From UBA946 sp031550725 (GTDB lineage Bacteria > Bacillota > Clostridia > Oscillospirales > Ruminococcaceae): a stretch of DNA of 64,000 nt. The DNA lies in contig JAVBOH010000016.1 of NCBI GenBank assembly GCA_031550725.1, positions 1 through 64,000 of the forward strand, in the 5' to 3' direction. A program made the position numbers and the translations under genes. Shown in pieces: positions 53,716 to 62,586 of the stretch (position 1 is its first letter; the number at the start of each line of letters is the position of its first letter). The notes below the pieces were generated by a model. It was not told where the DNA came from. It searched no databases and saw only the letters and a program-made list of their open reading frames with translations.

Positions 53716-55026
53716 TTATAGTTTAAAATCATCTGGTAAATCTGCTAGCATATCAGCAACATTTACGCTTGAAAATGCATCAAGAAAATTATCATCAAGC
53801 TTAATATCAAGCTGTTCGCCAGTCTGCATATTTTTAAGCTTAGCAGAGCAAGTTTCAAGCTCATTATCACCAAGCACCATTGTGTATGCCGCACCGATTT
53901 TGTCTGCATACTTCATCTGTGCCTTTAATCCTCTGTCCATGACATCATATTCAGCACACAAACCATCATCACGCAAAATTTTTGAAATCACAACAGCCTT
54001 TTCAAGCGCCTTTTCACCCATCGATGCGATATAAAGGTCGCACTGACGAGGTTTAATGAAGTCACACCCCTGATTTTGCATTGTCATGATAAGACGCTCG
54101 ATACCCATTGCAAAGCCTAAAGCAGGGGTTGGTTTACCTCCCATAAGCTCAATCATGCCGTCATAACGACCACCGCCGCAAACAGTACCCTGCGCACCGA
54201 TATCGGTAGTGATAAACTCAAAAACAGTCTTTGTATAATAATCAAGTCCACGGACAATCTTCGGATTAATCTTGTAATCAATGTTCATAGCATCAAGATT
54301 AGCCTTTAGCTTAGTGAAATGAGTATCACATTCCTCGCAAAGAAAATCGAGTATAACAGGAGCATTTTCAGCGATACCGCTGCAAACAGGACTTTTGCAG
54401 TCAAGAATACGCATAGGATTTTTTTCAAGACGTCCAAGACAAGTTTCACAAAGCTCACCCTTGCGGCTCTCAAAATAAGCTTTCAAAGCCTCATGATACT
54501 TCGCTCGGCAAGTCGGACAGCCAATTGAATTGATATACAAATCAACATTTTTAAGTCCTAACCTATCGATAAATGATTTTGCAAGCGCAATAACATCAGC
54601 ATCAGCGCATGGTGATGCGGAGCCATACATTTCCAAGCCAAACTGGTGGAATTCTCGCAAACGTCCTGCCTGTGGCTTTTCATAACGAAAGCATGGTATG
54701 ATATAGTATACCTTTTGCGGCAATGCTTCATTCAGCAAGCCATTTTCAATCGCAGCACGAGCAGCACCTGCTGTACCCTCAGGACGAAGTGTAATCGATC
54801 GATCACCCTTGTCAAGAAAAGTGTACATCTCCTTTTGAACAACATCAGTTGTATCACCCACACTTCTTGTAAAAAGCTCCGTATGCTCAAAAACAGGGAA
54901 ACGAATTTCCTTAAATCCATAACATTCAGCCGTTTCAGCGGCAAGCTTTTCAACAGTGTGCCACTTGTAAATATCATTTGGCAGCGCATCCTGCGTACCC
55001 TTTGGTCTTTGTGTTAATAGTGCCAT
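53716..55026 (-). CDS. hisS: Histidyl-tRNA synthetase
   Basis: A 436-residue class II synthetase. Motif 1 (RFPVFEHTELFTRSVGDTTDVV), TLRPEGTAGAARA, motif 2 (CFRYEKPQAGRLREFHQFGLEMYG), histidine motifs (VRGLDYYTKTVFEF) and motif 3 (ALGFAMGIERLIMTM) are all present, then a C-terminal anticodon domain. Two Cys pairs (CPTC, CETC) occur in the insertion domain. ATG 55026 follows GAAAGGA. It precedes aspS by 36 bp, a frequent pairing in Firmicutes. Confidence 0.96.
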   Translation of the reverse strand: MALLTQRPKGTQDALPNDIYKWHTVEKLAAETAECYGFKEIRFPVFEHTELFTRSVGDTTDVVQKEMYTFLDKGDRSITLRPEGTAGAARAAIENGLLNEALPQKVYYIIPCFRYEKPQAGRLREFHQFGLEMYGSASPCADADVIALAKSFIDRLGLKNVDLYINSIGCPTCRAKYHEALKAYFESRKGELCETCLGRLEKNPMRILDCKSPVCSGIAENAPVILDFLCEECDTHFTKLKANLDAMNIDYKINPKIVRGLDYYTKTVFEFITTDIGAQGTVCGGGRYDGMIELMGGKPTPALGFAMGIERLIMTMQNQGCDFIKPRQCDLYIASMGEKALEKAVVISKILRDDGLCAEYDVMDRGLKAQMKYADKIGAAYTMVLGDNELETCSAKLKNMQTGEQLDIKLDDNFLDAFSSVNVADMLADLPDDFKL

Positions 55027-55053
55027 ATATATCAAATCCTTTCAAAAATAGTT

Positions 55054-55740
55054 TTATCCGCCCATACTACAACAATCAGGTGCTTTCGACCATATTTCCT
55101 GCACCTGCTGTTCAGTAAATTGATTTTTTATATCACTCTCATAATCCATAAGTTCGATATTTCGAGCAAATCTCATTAACTCAATTGCAGAATCAAAATC
55201 GCAATATGATGACATTTTAAGATATATAATATCCATGTCAAAAGAGTTATTATAAGCAAGGTCATATCTGTCTGTCAGATAAATAAGCCTGTTAAGCTTA
55301 AAATCTGTATCACTATTCCCATTCTTATTAACAACACCACTATAATAATAAAACTCACGCTCATAATCTAGATATTCATCAGTTTTCGAGGCAACCCAAA
55401 CCTTACTTTGCAGTTCATGGACAAAAAAGTCGGGGTGAGTGTTAATATAATCTTCAACAGCAAGCTTGCATTTATATGCATACTCAAAATAACTTCCTGT
55501 TTCATAAAAAGTCACCTTTAGTATGTTATCCTCAGGCTCATATTTTACATTCATTTCACTAAGGTAACGATTGTATTCATCTTTTAATGTCTTTTTAAGC
55601 TCTGCACATTTCAGTTCATATTGGTATTCATCACTCTGAATATATTCCATTCTTCTTGGTATTATAATCACTGCGAGAAAAGCCACAACAGCAACAATTA
55701 CAATCAAAATCCCGAGTAAAATCTTATACTTCTTTGCCAT
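55054..55740 (-). CDS. Hypothetical membrane-anchored protein of the T-box operon
   Basis: A 228-residue protein: N-terminal transmembrane helix (YKILLGILIVIVAVVAFLAVIII) after MAKK, then a helical extracytoplasmic part rich in Tyr, Glu and Asp, ending CCSMGG. I do not recognise a family. The frame continues 12 codons upstream into the T-box terminator, but GGAGAGTGAC before ATG 55740 fixes the start. It is the first gene after the T-box leader and sits 27 bp before hisS, so its expression should rise when the T-box senses uncharged tRNA. Confidence 0.72.
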   Translation of the reverse strand: MAKKYKILLGILIVIVAVVAFLAVIIIPRRMEYIQSDEYQYELKCAELKKTLKDEYNRYLSEMNVKYEPEDNILKVTFYETGSYFEYAYKCKLAVEDYINTHPDFFVHELQSKVWVASKTDEYLDYEREFYYYSGVVNKNGNSDTDFKLNRLIYLTDRYDLAYNNSFDMDIIYLKMSSYCDFDSAIELMRFARNIELMDYESDIKNQFTEQQVQEIWSKAPDCCSMGG

Positions 55741-55761
55741 TGTCACTCTCCTAACAAAAAC

Positions 55762-56040
55762 AAAAAAGCCGTCCATTGTAAAAAATTACAAGGGACGACT
55801 ATAACGTCGTGGTACCACCCAAATTCGACAAGCGCACAAACGCACTTATCCTCAAATTCCTTAACGCAGAAAAAACACGGCTGTCCTTTTAGATGAATAA
55901 TAATTACATCCTACTCCGAACAGCAGCTCAAAGGTGTCCTTCATAAACCTGTAAGCATAGACAGTCGCACCAAACCTGCCCTCTCTAAAATGCTCAAAAG
56001 GTTACTACTCTCCTTTTCATAGCCATTAAATTAATAACAC
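55762..56040 (-). promoter_or_regulatory. T-box leader (probable His/Asp specificity)
   Basis: On the minus strand the T-box core GGGTGGTACCACG (55808-55820) precedes a terminator hairpin (GTCGTCCCTTGTAA with TTACAATGGACGGC, then TTTTTTG). Stem I opens with GAGAGTAGTAACC and has AACCT/AGGTT and AGCAT/ATGCT helices. The likely specifier segment GACAC at 55934-55938 contains both GAC (Asp) and, overlapping by one base, CAC (His). Uncharged tRNA would stabilise the antiterminator and switch on the downstream hisS-aspS operon. Confidence 0.9.
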
Positions 56041-56046
56041 ATACAT

Positions 56047-56075
56047 TATACAACAAAAAAGCTCGCCTGTCAAGC
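56047..56075 (-). promoter_or_regulatory. Consensus promoter of the T-box operon
   Basis: Minus-strand TTGACA (56070-56075), 17-bp spacer, TATAAT (56047-56052). Confidence 0.92.
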
Positions 56076-56111
56076 AGTAAATCTGCACGCAATAATTTCA
56101 CAAAGTAAAAT

Positions 56112-56516
56112 TTATCCCGCTGGATTAACAATAGTTCTCCAGTCAAGGTCGCCTCTTTCAAGTGCGTGAATAAGCGCCTCGGCAGTCGCTATATTTGTAG
56201 CCACGGGAATATTGTGAACATCGCAAAGACGAAGTAAATTCATCTCATTAGGTTCATGCGGCTTTGGTGAAAGCGGATCTCTGAAAAATAACAGCAAATC
56301 TATCTCATTGCAGGAAATTCTAGCACTAATCTGCTGATCTCCGCCCTGTGAACCGCTGAGGTAACGCTGTATATTTAATCCTGTTGCCTGAGCAACCTGC
56401 TTTCCTGTTGTTCCTGTCGCACATATATTATTTCGTGACAAAATGCCGCAATATGCTATACAAAACTGCACCATCAGCTCCTTTTTGGAATCATGTGCAA
56501 TTAAGGCAATATTCAT
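56112..56516 (-). CDS. mgsA: Methylglyoxal synthase
   Basis: A 134-residue enzyme converting dihydroxyacetone phosphate to methylglyoxal and phosphate, a bypass relieving sugar-phosphate stress. Conserved segments: IALIAHDSKKELMVQFC (catalytic-site His/Asp), TGTTGKQV, LSGSQGGDQQISARI and LLLFFRDPLSPKPHEPNEMNLLRLCDVHNIPVATN (catalytic Asp and His). Downstream of minD by 49 bp, as in many clostridial mre-min clusters. Confidence 0.95.
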   Translation of the reverse strand: MNIALIAHDSKKELMVQFCIAYCGILSRNNICATGTTGKQVAQATGLNIQRYLSGSQGGDQQISARISCNEIDLLLFFRDPLSPKPHEPNEMNLLRLCDVHNIPVATNIATAEALIHALERGDLDWRTIVNPAG

Positions 56517-56565
56517 TTTATCTCATCCCTTTCCTATTTTATGTAGAAAAAATTATGTTATATCC

Positions 56566-57312
56566 TTACTGTAAAAGTACTTTAAAGCTTAGCGGAACAT
56601 CCTCACCCTTAATTCTCTTTGAAATGGCATCAAAAGCTCTGAATGCGTTCGATGACGAAGGCAATGGAATACCCTTTCCTGTTGAAACAACAACAGCATT
56701 ATCGCTAGGAATTACACCGATAAGCTGAACACCAACTGTATCGATAATTTCATCCAAGTCGCCAACAAGCTCTTCCTTGAATATATCAGGATCAACCTTA
56801 TTGATAATAAGACGCTGTTTCTTGTTTCCTCTTTTATAAAATTCATCGGACATAAGCCTTGCATCACGAACACAAATAGGATCAGGTGTTGTGTTAATCA
56901 AAATCAAGTCTGACTGCTCAACAACATCAAATACACTCTCATTTGTACCCGCAGAAGTGTCAACGATGATAAACTCATAATATTTTCTCATTTCATTTAA
57001 AATCTGAGAAATTAAGTCCGCATTAACCTTTGCGAATGGATCTTCAGGTGCACAAACAATACTTAAATTGTTAGCAAGCTTAACCTGAGTTGTAGCTTTA
57101 TAAATGTCACATTCACCATTTAAAACAGAACCAAGGTCATATTTAATATCATCCTTAACACCAAGCATGATATCAAGGCATCTCAAGCCAAAATCAAGCT
57201 CAATAATCAGAGTTCTATGACCCTGCTTTGCAAGAGCAAATCCAAGCTCGGAGCATATTGATGACTTGCCGGTACCACCTTTACCGGAAGTAATTGCAAT
57301 AATTTTAGACAT
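56566..57312 (-). CDS. minD: Septum site-determining protein MinD
   Basis: A 248-residue ParA-type ATPase that places the division septum. The deviant Walker A SGKGGTGKSS is intact; MinD-like LDFGLRCLDIMLGV, the switch-II VDTSAGTNESVFDV and the IINKVDPD segment follow. The C-terminus (AISKRIKGEDVPLSFKVLLQ) could serve as the amphipathic membrane-binding helix but is a little longer than usual. GAAAGGAG site. Its usual partners minC and minE are not in this cluster. Confidence 0.9.
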   Translation of the reverse strand: MSKIIAITSGKGGTGKSSICSELGFALAKQGHRTLIIELDFGLRCLDIMLGVKDDIKYDLGSVLNGECDIYKATTQVKLANNLSIVCAPEDPFAKVNADLISQILNEMRKYYEFIIVDTSAGTNESVFDVVEQSDLILINTTPDPICVRDARLMSDEFYKRGNKKQRLIINKVDPDIFKEELVGDLDEIIDTVGVQLIGVIPSDNAVVVSTGKGIPLPSSSNAFRAFDAISKRIKGEDVPLSFKVLLQ

Positions 57313-57611
57313 ATGTTACTCCTTTCGAAGATACGCATCTCAGTCACTGCTGCAAGACAGCAAGACAGTGAGCGATATTTTATCTACTTTATATTGTATC
57401 ACAAAATATAAATTTGTCAAAGAGTTTTTGAATATCCTGCACAATTTTGTGATGTTGCAGTCATTCATTTTAGTATTTTTGTATACTTTGTACAGTATTA
57501 TTCAACACTCAACCCAATGAATAAAATTATATCTTATTAACATTAATTTTATACACACCATGTTAAATTATACGCAACATAAGAACATATATTACATTTT
57601 AATCCATGTTT
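57313..57611. other. Intergenic region between PBP2 and minD
   Basis: No coding frame, in particular no minC remnant that I can see. It contains the minD promoter (57393-57420) and a leader hairpin around 57330-57360 (CACTG..CAGTG with inner CTGC/GCAG). Confidence 0.6.
57393..57420 (-). promoter_or_regulatory. Promoter of minD-mgsA
   Basis: Minus-strand TTGACA (57415-57420), 16-bp spacer, TACAAT (57393-57398), about 80 bp before the minD start. It shows that minD-mgsA can be expressed apart from the mre genes. Confidence 0.8.
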
Positions 57612-59690
57612 TTATGATAATCCTGCCAATTCTTCAGTTGTAACCTGAGGTATCTTAGTACTTTTCAATACAGGAACATCATAATTACTATCATAATAAG
57701 CCTCAATAACTGATTTTATCATAAGCTTTGAGTATTCACCATGCTCAACAAATCCTGAAAAAGCAATAACAGGGTCATCAGCAGGATAAAAGCCGACAAA
57801 TGCCGAGCCTGTATCACTTGCAGAAGTCATCTGCGGTGTACCTGTTTTTATCGCTGCCTTATCAGGCAGTGAAGAAAGCAAATATGATGTATAATACTGC
57901 TTTTCAGACGGATAGGAATATGCTCCGAATTTAGCTGCAGCTTTCATACCCTCAATAACCAAATCAAAAGTTGAGCCTGTTTTGTCCTCAATAACATTTT
58001 TTATGGTTGGCTCTGTTTTTGAAACAAGCTCATCCATGTTATATGAATAAATACTATCCACAATATATGGCTGATAACGAACACCCTTGTTTGCAATTGT
58101 CATAGCCTGAACTGCCATCTGAAGCGGTGTTACGCAGGTTTCTGACTGTCCGATTGCAGCCTGAACAACAAGTCCTGCCTGCCATTCAAGCTTTCTGTTG
58201 GCAAACGATTCAGGAGTTGCAATATATCCCTTATATTCTCCTGTTTCAAGCCCTGTTATCTCACCAAGTCCATAATATGAAGCATACTCGGCAATTCTGT
58301 CGATACCCATAATTCGTCCGACATCATAAAAGAAAATGTTGCAGGACTTTTCAATAGCAGTAACAACGCTGATATTCCCATGCCAGCCTGTACATTTTGG
58401 ACGGTAATCGCTCCAGTATGTGTATGTTTGATTGCAGCGTACGGTAGTTGAAGAAGTAATATAGCCCTCGTTAAGAGCAGCGGTTGCAGTAACAGTCTTA
58501 AACGTAGAGCCAGGACGATATCCACCTGATGTAGCACGATTCACAAGAGGCTGATTATCAGCATTAAAAAAATATGAAGGGTTAACAATATAATCATTTA
58601 AATCATACGTAGGAGATGTCGCAGCAGCAAGCAAAGCACCAGTTTTTACATCCAGCACAACAAGTGCACCAGCATTTGCATCCATACCCTTTGCACTTGC
58701 TGATGTTTGATTTTGCAGCCATATAATATGATTGTCAAGTATCTGCTGAACTTTTCGCTGATAATCGAGGTCAAGCGTAATTTTCACGGTATTACCAGGG
58801 ATTGCATCCTCTGATGCAAAGTCGGAAACAACAGTACCATTTAGAAGTTCAAGCGTACGTATACCCTTTGTTCCACGCAGTGAATCCTCCATAGCAAGCT
58901 CAACGCCGCTTTTTCCCAATGTATCATTCAAAGCATAACCTTTTTCTTTTAATTCGGTATATTCCTCGGCATTGATAGCTCCGGTTGTGCCGATTAAATG
59001 CGGAGCAACATCTGATACATTATAATATCTGATTGGCTCCTCAACAATATCCATACCCTCAAGCGCATATGATGCCTCTTTAAGCTTAACAACCATATCC
59101 ATAGGGATATCTTCTGCAAGTGTATATCTGTTAGAAACAGAAAAACTACGCATATACATTTCATAGCGAATACCTGCAATTGTGCGCTTTTCGAGCATAG
59201 TATAAGCATCATCGATTTCATATAAATCAATCATTGCATACATACAGTCCTCAGCAGTTGCATATGGCTGAACATTTATATTTTTACGAAGCTTTGCAAC
59301 ATCGCTTTCACGGTCAGGCAAAAACTCATACGGCTCTGTTTTAGTAATCGGAAGATTATCAATCCAAGCGACATCATCTTCCGACATAACACCAGCGATA
59401 GTACCTATAATTCTATTCCATTCCTGCTTGTCGGACGATAAAAACGCCTTTTCGATAACGATATTAAAGCCAACCTTGTTGCTGACGATTTCCCTGCCGT
59501 TTTTATCGACAATTTCACCTCGTGGTGAGGTTATAACTTGTGTTGCCATTGAGGTGCTTTGTGCTTTTCTTAGATATTCATCGCCATCAACAATCTGTAT
59601 TTTCATGAGGTCAATGGCACACAACGACATAACTGCAAGTGTTATGCCAACAAAAAAGAACATTCTTATTTTTTCAAGTATTGCCTTCAT
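57612..59690 (-). CDS. mrdA: Penicillin-binding protein 2 (MrdA)
   Basis: A 692-residue class B PBP, the elongation transpeptidase that works with RodA and MreBCD. N-terminal membrane anchor (MFFFVGITLAVMSLCAIDLM), dimerisation domain starting at ITSPRGEIVDKNGREIVSN, and transpeptidase domain with Ser395 in GSTFK, EKSCN (SxN) and KTGTP (about residue 615). GGGAG precedes the ATG. Downstream of mreD by 29 bp, so likely the end of the mreCD-mrdA unit. Confidence 0.94.
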   Translation of the reverse strand: MKAILEKIRMFFFVGITLAVMSLCAIDLMKIQIVDGDEYLRKAQSTSMATQVITSPRGEIVDKNGREIVSNKVGFNIVIEKAFLSSDKQEWNRIIGTIAGVMSEDDVAWIDNLPITKTEPYEFLPDRESDVAKLRKNINVQPYATAEDCMYAMIDLYEIDDAYTMLEKRTIAGIRYEMYMRSFSVSNRYTLAEDIPMDMVVKLKEASYALEGMDIVEEPIRYYNVSDVAPHLIGTTGAINAEEYTELKEKGYALNDTLGKSGVELAMEDSLRGTKGIRTLELLNGTVVSDFASEDAIPGNTVKITLDLDYQRKVQQILDNHIIWLQNQTSASAKGMDANAGALVVLDVKTGALLAAATSPTYDLNDYIVNPSYFFNADNQPLVNRATSGGYRPGSTFKTVTATAALNEGYITSSTTVRCNQTYTYWSDYRPKCTGWHGNISVVTAIEKSCNIFFYDVGRIMGIDRIAEYASYYGLGEITGLETGEYKGYIATPESFANRKLEWQAGLVVQAAIGQSETCVTPLQMAVQAMTIANKGVRYQPYIVDSIYSYNMDELVSKTEPTIKNVIEDKTGSTFDLVIEGMKAAAKFGAYSYPSEKQYYTSYLLSSLPDKAAIKTGTPQMTSASDTGSAFVGFYPADDPVIAFSGFVEHGEYSKLMIKSVIEAYYDSNYDVPVLKSTKIPQVTTEELAGLS

Positions 59691-59718
59691 TTAAAAACAT
59701 AACTCCCTTTCAAAAAGG

Positions 59719-60285
59719 TTATTCTCTTACAATATCGTCTGTTTTTTCCTCAATAAAGTTTTCTCTGATAATACCGAATTTTCTTTCAAGGTTTTTAACC
59801 ATATAATAAAAAAACACGGTAAAAATATTTGTTATGGCAATGACAGGCAGAAATTCTTTTATCACAATGTTCCAGCCATCATTATAACCCCATATGGAAT
59901 AGTAAAAAAGGTAATGCAGACTGCCCTGAATAACAGTCACAATCAAGGTTATCATCAAAATATTGACAATATGACGGCGCATTACAAACATAAAAAGCAG
60001 TGATGTAATCAGACAGCACCAAAGCATGATAATCCCATTAAGACCAATAAGCGTACCTTGTGCGACATCTAAAAGCATTCCTGCAACAAAACCTGTTATA
60101 GCCGAGTCAAAAGGCTCCTCAAACATTGAAATTGCAAGTGACAGCGGTATCATCAGAAGCGGCATAGGGATACTCGTATTAACAGTCGTCATATAAATAT
60201 ATGACGAGAACATGACAATATAGTATATAAACCATCTAAAGACGGAATTTCGCTTTTCACGTTTCTTTTTAAGCTCAATGTTCAT
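59719..60285 (-). CDS. mreD: Rod shape-determining protein MreD
   Basis: A 188-residue integral membrane protein with about five hydrophobic helices. After a basic start (MNIELKKKREKR) come the helices and the MreD-like region FDSAITGFVAGMLLDVAQGTLIGLNGI, whose DxxxGxxxG pattern is typical. The C-terminus is basic/acidic. Between mreC and mrdA, its conserved place; GAAAGG site. Confidence 0.9.
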   Translation of the reverse strand: MNIELKKKREKRNSVFRWFIYYIVMFSSYIYMTTVNTSIPMPLLMIPLSLAISMFEEPFDSAITGFVAGMLLDVAQGTLIGLNGIIMLWCCLITSLLFMFVMRRHIVNILMITLIVTVIQGSLHYLFYYSIWGYNDGWNIVIKEFLPVIAITNIFTVFFYYMVKNLERKFGIIRENFIEEKTDDIVRE

Positions 60286-60312
60286 GTCCGTACACCTTTC
60301 GGGATAATCGAA

Positions 60313-61158
60313 TTATTCTATATGCTGACCATTAAAATTTGTAATAACAAACACATCGGAAATGTTGTAAGGGTCGATAGCAGGCTTAACAATGGCATAC
60401 TTTGACAAGCCGCTGTCCTCCATTCCAACCTCCTCAACAGTGCCGACAAACTGCTCTGATGGAAAATATTCACTTCCTGCAGTATAAATTACATCGCCGA
60501 CAACAATATCGGCATCCTTGCTAATATAGCTGATACGGCAAAGTCCGTCTGCCGCAAGCTCATAATCACCCTCCATAACACCAGATGCCTTACTGCGCAT
60601 AACAGTAACGCCGACAGCAGTTTTAGGTGAATAAAGAGTTCTTACCTTCGAAGTGCTGCGTGAAACGTCATAGCAAACACCAACAAGTCCAGATGAAGTA
60701 ATAACAGGACAATATGGTCTTATGCCATCATTGCTGCCCTTATCTATTGTAAATGAGCCATAGGGGTCATTTGTAGTTCTTGCGATGACATGACATGGCG
60801 AAGAAAATTCGTATTCATCATATTCTTCCTTTAAACCAAGCAAAGTACGCAGTTCTTCATTTTCGGTTTTTATTTTATCATAATCAATAATATCATTGTA
60901 AACCTTGTTAAGTGTATCTCTTAGCTTTTGGTTTTCATCATAATATTTTTGTGCATTGACAAGCATATCAAGTGAGGAGGTTACCTTATTTGATATATTC
61001 GAAGAAAATTTCTGAAGCGGCTCAAAAATAACGCTGAATATTGATGTGCTGTCCGAGGTATAGCCGCCTTTGGTTAGGCTGATAATCATTATTACAACAG
61101 CCAAGCTCATGACCACAACAAGCACCTTGAATTTGGTCGTTCTAAAAAAATCTCTCAC
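60313..61158 (-). CDS. mreC: Rod shape-determining protein MreC
   Basis: A 281-residue bitopic protein: one N-terminal transmembrane helix (KVLVVVMSLAVVIMIISL), a coiled coil (about 60-105: QKYYDENQKLRDTLNKVYND..ENEELRTLLGL) and the periplasmic beta-barrel region (ARTTNDPYGSFTIDKGSNDGI, CPVITSSGLVG, AVGVTVMRSKASG, SEQFVGTVEEV). Start is GTG 61158 after GGAAGGAG. Links MreB filaments to PBP2. Preceded by a terminator and an unusual repeat-rich leader, so transcription is partly uncoupled from mreB. Confidence 0.93.
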   Translation of the reverse strand: MRDFFRTTKFKVLVVVMSLAVVIMIISLTKGGYTSDSTSIFSVIFEPLQKFSSNISNKVTSSLDMLVNAQKYYDENQKLRDTLNKVYNDIIDYDKIKTENEELRTLLGLKEEYDEYEFSSPCHVIARTTNDPYGSFTIDKGSNDGIRPYCPVITSSGLVGVCYDVSRSTSKVRTLYSPKTAVGVTVMRSKASGVMEGDYELAADGLCRISYISKDADIVVGDVIYTAGSEYFPSEQFVGTVEEVGMEDSGLSKYAIVKPAIDPYNISDVFVITNFNGQHIE

Positions 61159-61345
61159 AAGATATCTCCTTCCCCGTTATTATTTATTTTTTGTAGAAGG
61201 CGAAATATGTTCACCCAAAATAATCGTAATTTGTGTTGGGTATATAATTACTACCCAAAATATATAGTGATTTGTAAGGCGAACACAATGCTGCAGCGCA
61301 TCGCTCCTACGTTAAACACACTAATTTAAATTATGTATGGTACAA

Positions 61346-61375
61346 AAACAGGCGGATAAAGCAATCCGCCTGTTT
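61346..61375 (-). terminator. Terminator after mreB
   Basis: Perfect 12-bp stem AAACAGGCGGAT (61346-61357) / ATCCGCCTGTTT (61364-61375), 6-nt loop, T-run on the minus strand. Confidence 0.88.
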
Positions 61376-61385
61376 AAATTATATT

Positions 61386-61462
61386 AGATCTGTTCGAAAA
61401 CTGTGTTGTTGCATAAAAACTATTTTTTTCGTTTTTCCACTCACCCAAGTTCTCGAACATGT
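61386..61462. repeat. 72-80 bp dispersed repeat, copy 2
   Basis: Begins AGATCTGTTCGAAAACTG and ends TCTCGAACATGTA; aligns with the reverse complement of 43381-43452, with a few extra bases in the middle. Lies just after the mreB stop codon and ahead of the terminator. Confidence 0.85.
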
Positions 61463-61475
61463 ATATTTAATAAAA

Positions 61476-62498
61476 TTAATAGTATTTTGAATCGTCGTTA
61501 AGAACTTCGTGGAGCTTTTCGATTTCTTCAAGCACCTTACCAGTACCGTCAGCAACACAGTCAAGCGGTGATTCAGCAATGAAAACAGGCATACCAGTTT
61601 CCTTGTTGATAAGCTTGTCAAGACCCTTAATCATAGCACCGCCGCCTGCAAGAGTAATACCCTGATCAATAATATCAGCAGCAAGCTCAGGAGGTGTCTT
61701 TTCAAGAGTAACCTTGATTGCCTCAATAACATGTGACATAGGCTCAGCCAAAGCTTCACGGATTTCAGCGGATGATACAGTAATATTCTCAGGCAAACCG
61801 TTCAAAAGGTTACGTCCCTTGATTTCCATTTCCTCCTCACTTTCAGTAGGATAAGCAGAGCCGATAGCAATTTTAACATTTTCAGCAGTACGCTCACCAA
61901 TTAGGAGGTTGTACTTTCTCTTTATATAGTTGATGATAGCGGAGTCAAAAGCATCACCAGCAACACGTACTGAACGTGATGTTACAATACCACCCAAGGA
62001 AATAACAGCAACCTCAGAAGTACCGCCGCCTATATCAACAATCATAGAGCCCTGCGGTTCAGAAACAGGAAGTCCTGCACCGATAGCAGCAGCCATTGGT
62101 TCTTCAATAACGCTAACTCTTTTTGCGCCTGCATTTTCAGCAGCCTCTTTAACAGCACGTCTTTCAACTGCTGTGACGCCTGACGGAATACAGATAACTA
62201 CTCTCGCTTTTGTAAAAGGAGCACCCTTTAATGCCTTGTGGATAAATTCCTGCAGCATAGTTGTAGTAATTTCAAAGTCAGCAATAACACCATCCTTCAG
62301 AGGTCTTACTGCAACAATTGAGCCAGGAGTACGTCCGATAACATCCTTTGCTTCCTGTCCGACATACTTCGCACGGTCAGTACGAGTATCAACAGCAACA
62401 ACTGAAGGCTCACGGATAATAATACCCTTTCCTTTCATAAAAACGACAGTATTTGCCGTCCCTAAATCTATACCAATATCCTTTGTAAACATTGCCAT
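61476..62498 (-). CDS. mreB: Cell-shape actin homologue MreB
   Basis: A 340-residue actin-like ATPase that organises cell wall elongation. The N-terminal MAMFTKDIGIDLGTANTVVFMKGKG (phosphate 1), IADFEITTTMLQEFI, IPSGVTAVERRAVKEAAENAGA, MIVDIGGGTSEVAVISLGG (phosphate 2) and the adenosine motif ITLAGGGAMIKGLD are intact. AAGGGATGG site. First gene of mreB-mreC-mreD-mrdA, but followed by a terminator, so it is probably expressed at a higher level alone. Confidence 0.96.
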   Translation of the reverse strand: MAMFTKDIGIDLGTANTVVFMKGKGIIIREPSVVAVDTRTDRAKYVGQEAKDVIGRTPGSIVAVRPLKDGVIADFEITTTMLQEFIHKALKGAPFTKARVVICIPSGVTAVERRAVKEAAENAGAKRVSVIEEPMAAAIGAGLPVSEPQGSMIVDIGGGTSEVAVISLGGIVTSRSVRVAGDAFDSAIINYIKRKYNLLIGERTAENVKIAIGSAYPTESEEEMEIKGRNLLNGLPENITVSSAEIREALAEPMSHVIEAIKVTLEKTPPELAADIIDQGITLAGGGAMIKGLDKLINKETGMPVFIAESPLDCVADGTGKVLEEIEKLHEVLNDDSKYY

Positions 62499-62586
62499 AA
62501 AAATTTGACCATCCCTTCTGATTTTGACGCATTATTATGCATTATATTAAAGAACTATACAATCCCTTAAGTTTTAATTTATTGTC

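Larger units (their letters stand above)
61159..61475. other. Repeat-rich spacer between mreB and mreC
   Basis: This 317-bp spacer holds a dispersed repeat (61386-61462), a terminator (61346-61375), and three mutually pairing motifs on the plus strand: ACCCAA (61213-61218), TTGGGTA (61236-61242), TACCCAA (61252-61258). The middle can pair with either neighbour. AAGGCGAA occurs as a direct repeat at 61197 and 61276. A weak minus-strand TTGTGT..TATATT promoter is possible. Confidence 0.55.

Noticed and set aside
55741..55776. N-terminal extension of the T-box operon membrane protein
   Set aside because: The codons lie in the T-box terminator hairpin, and a good ribosome binding site precedes the later ATG.
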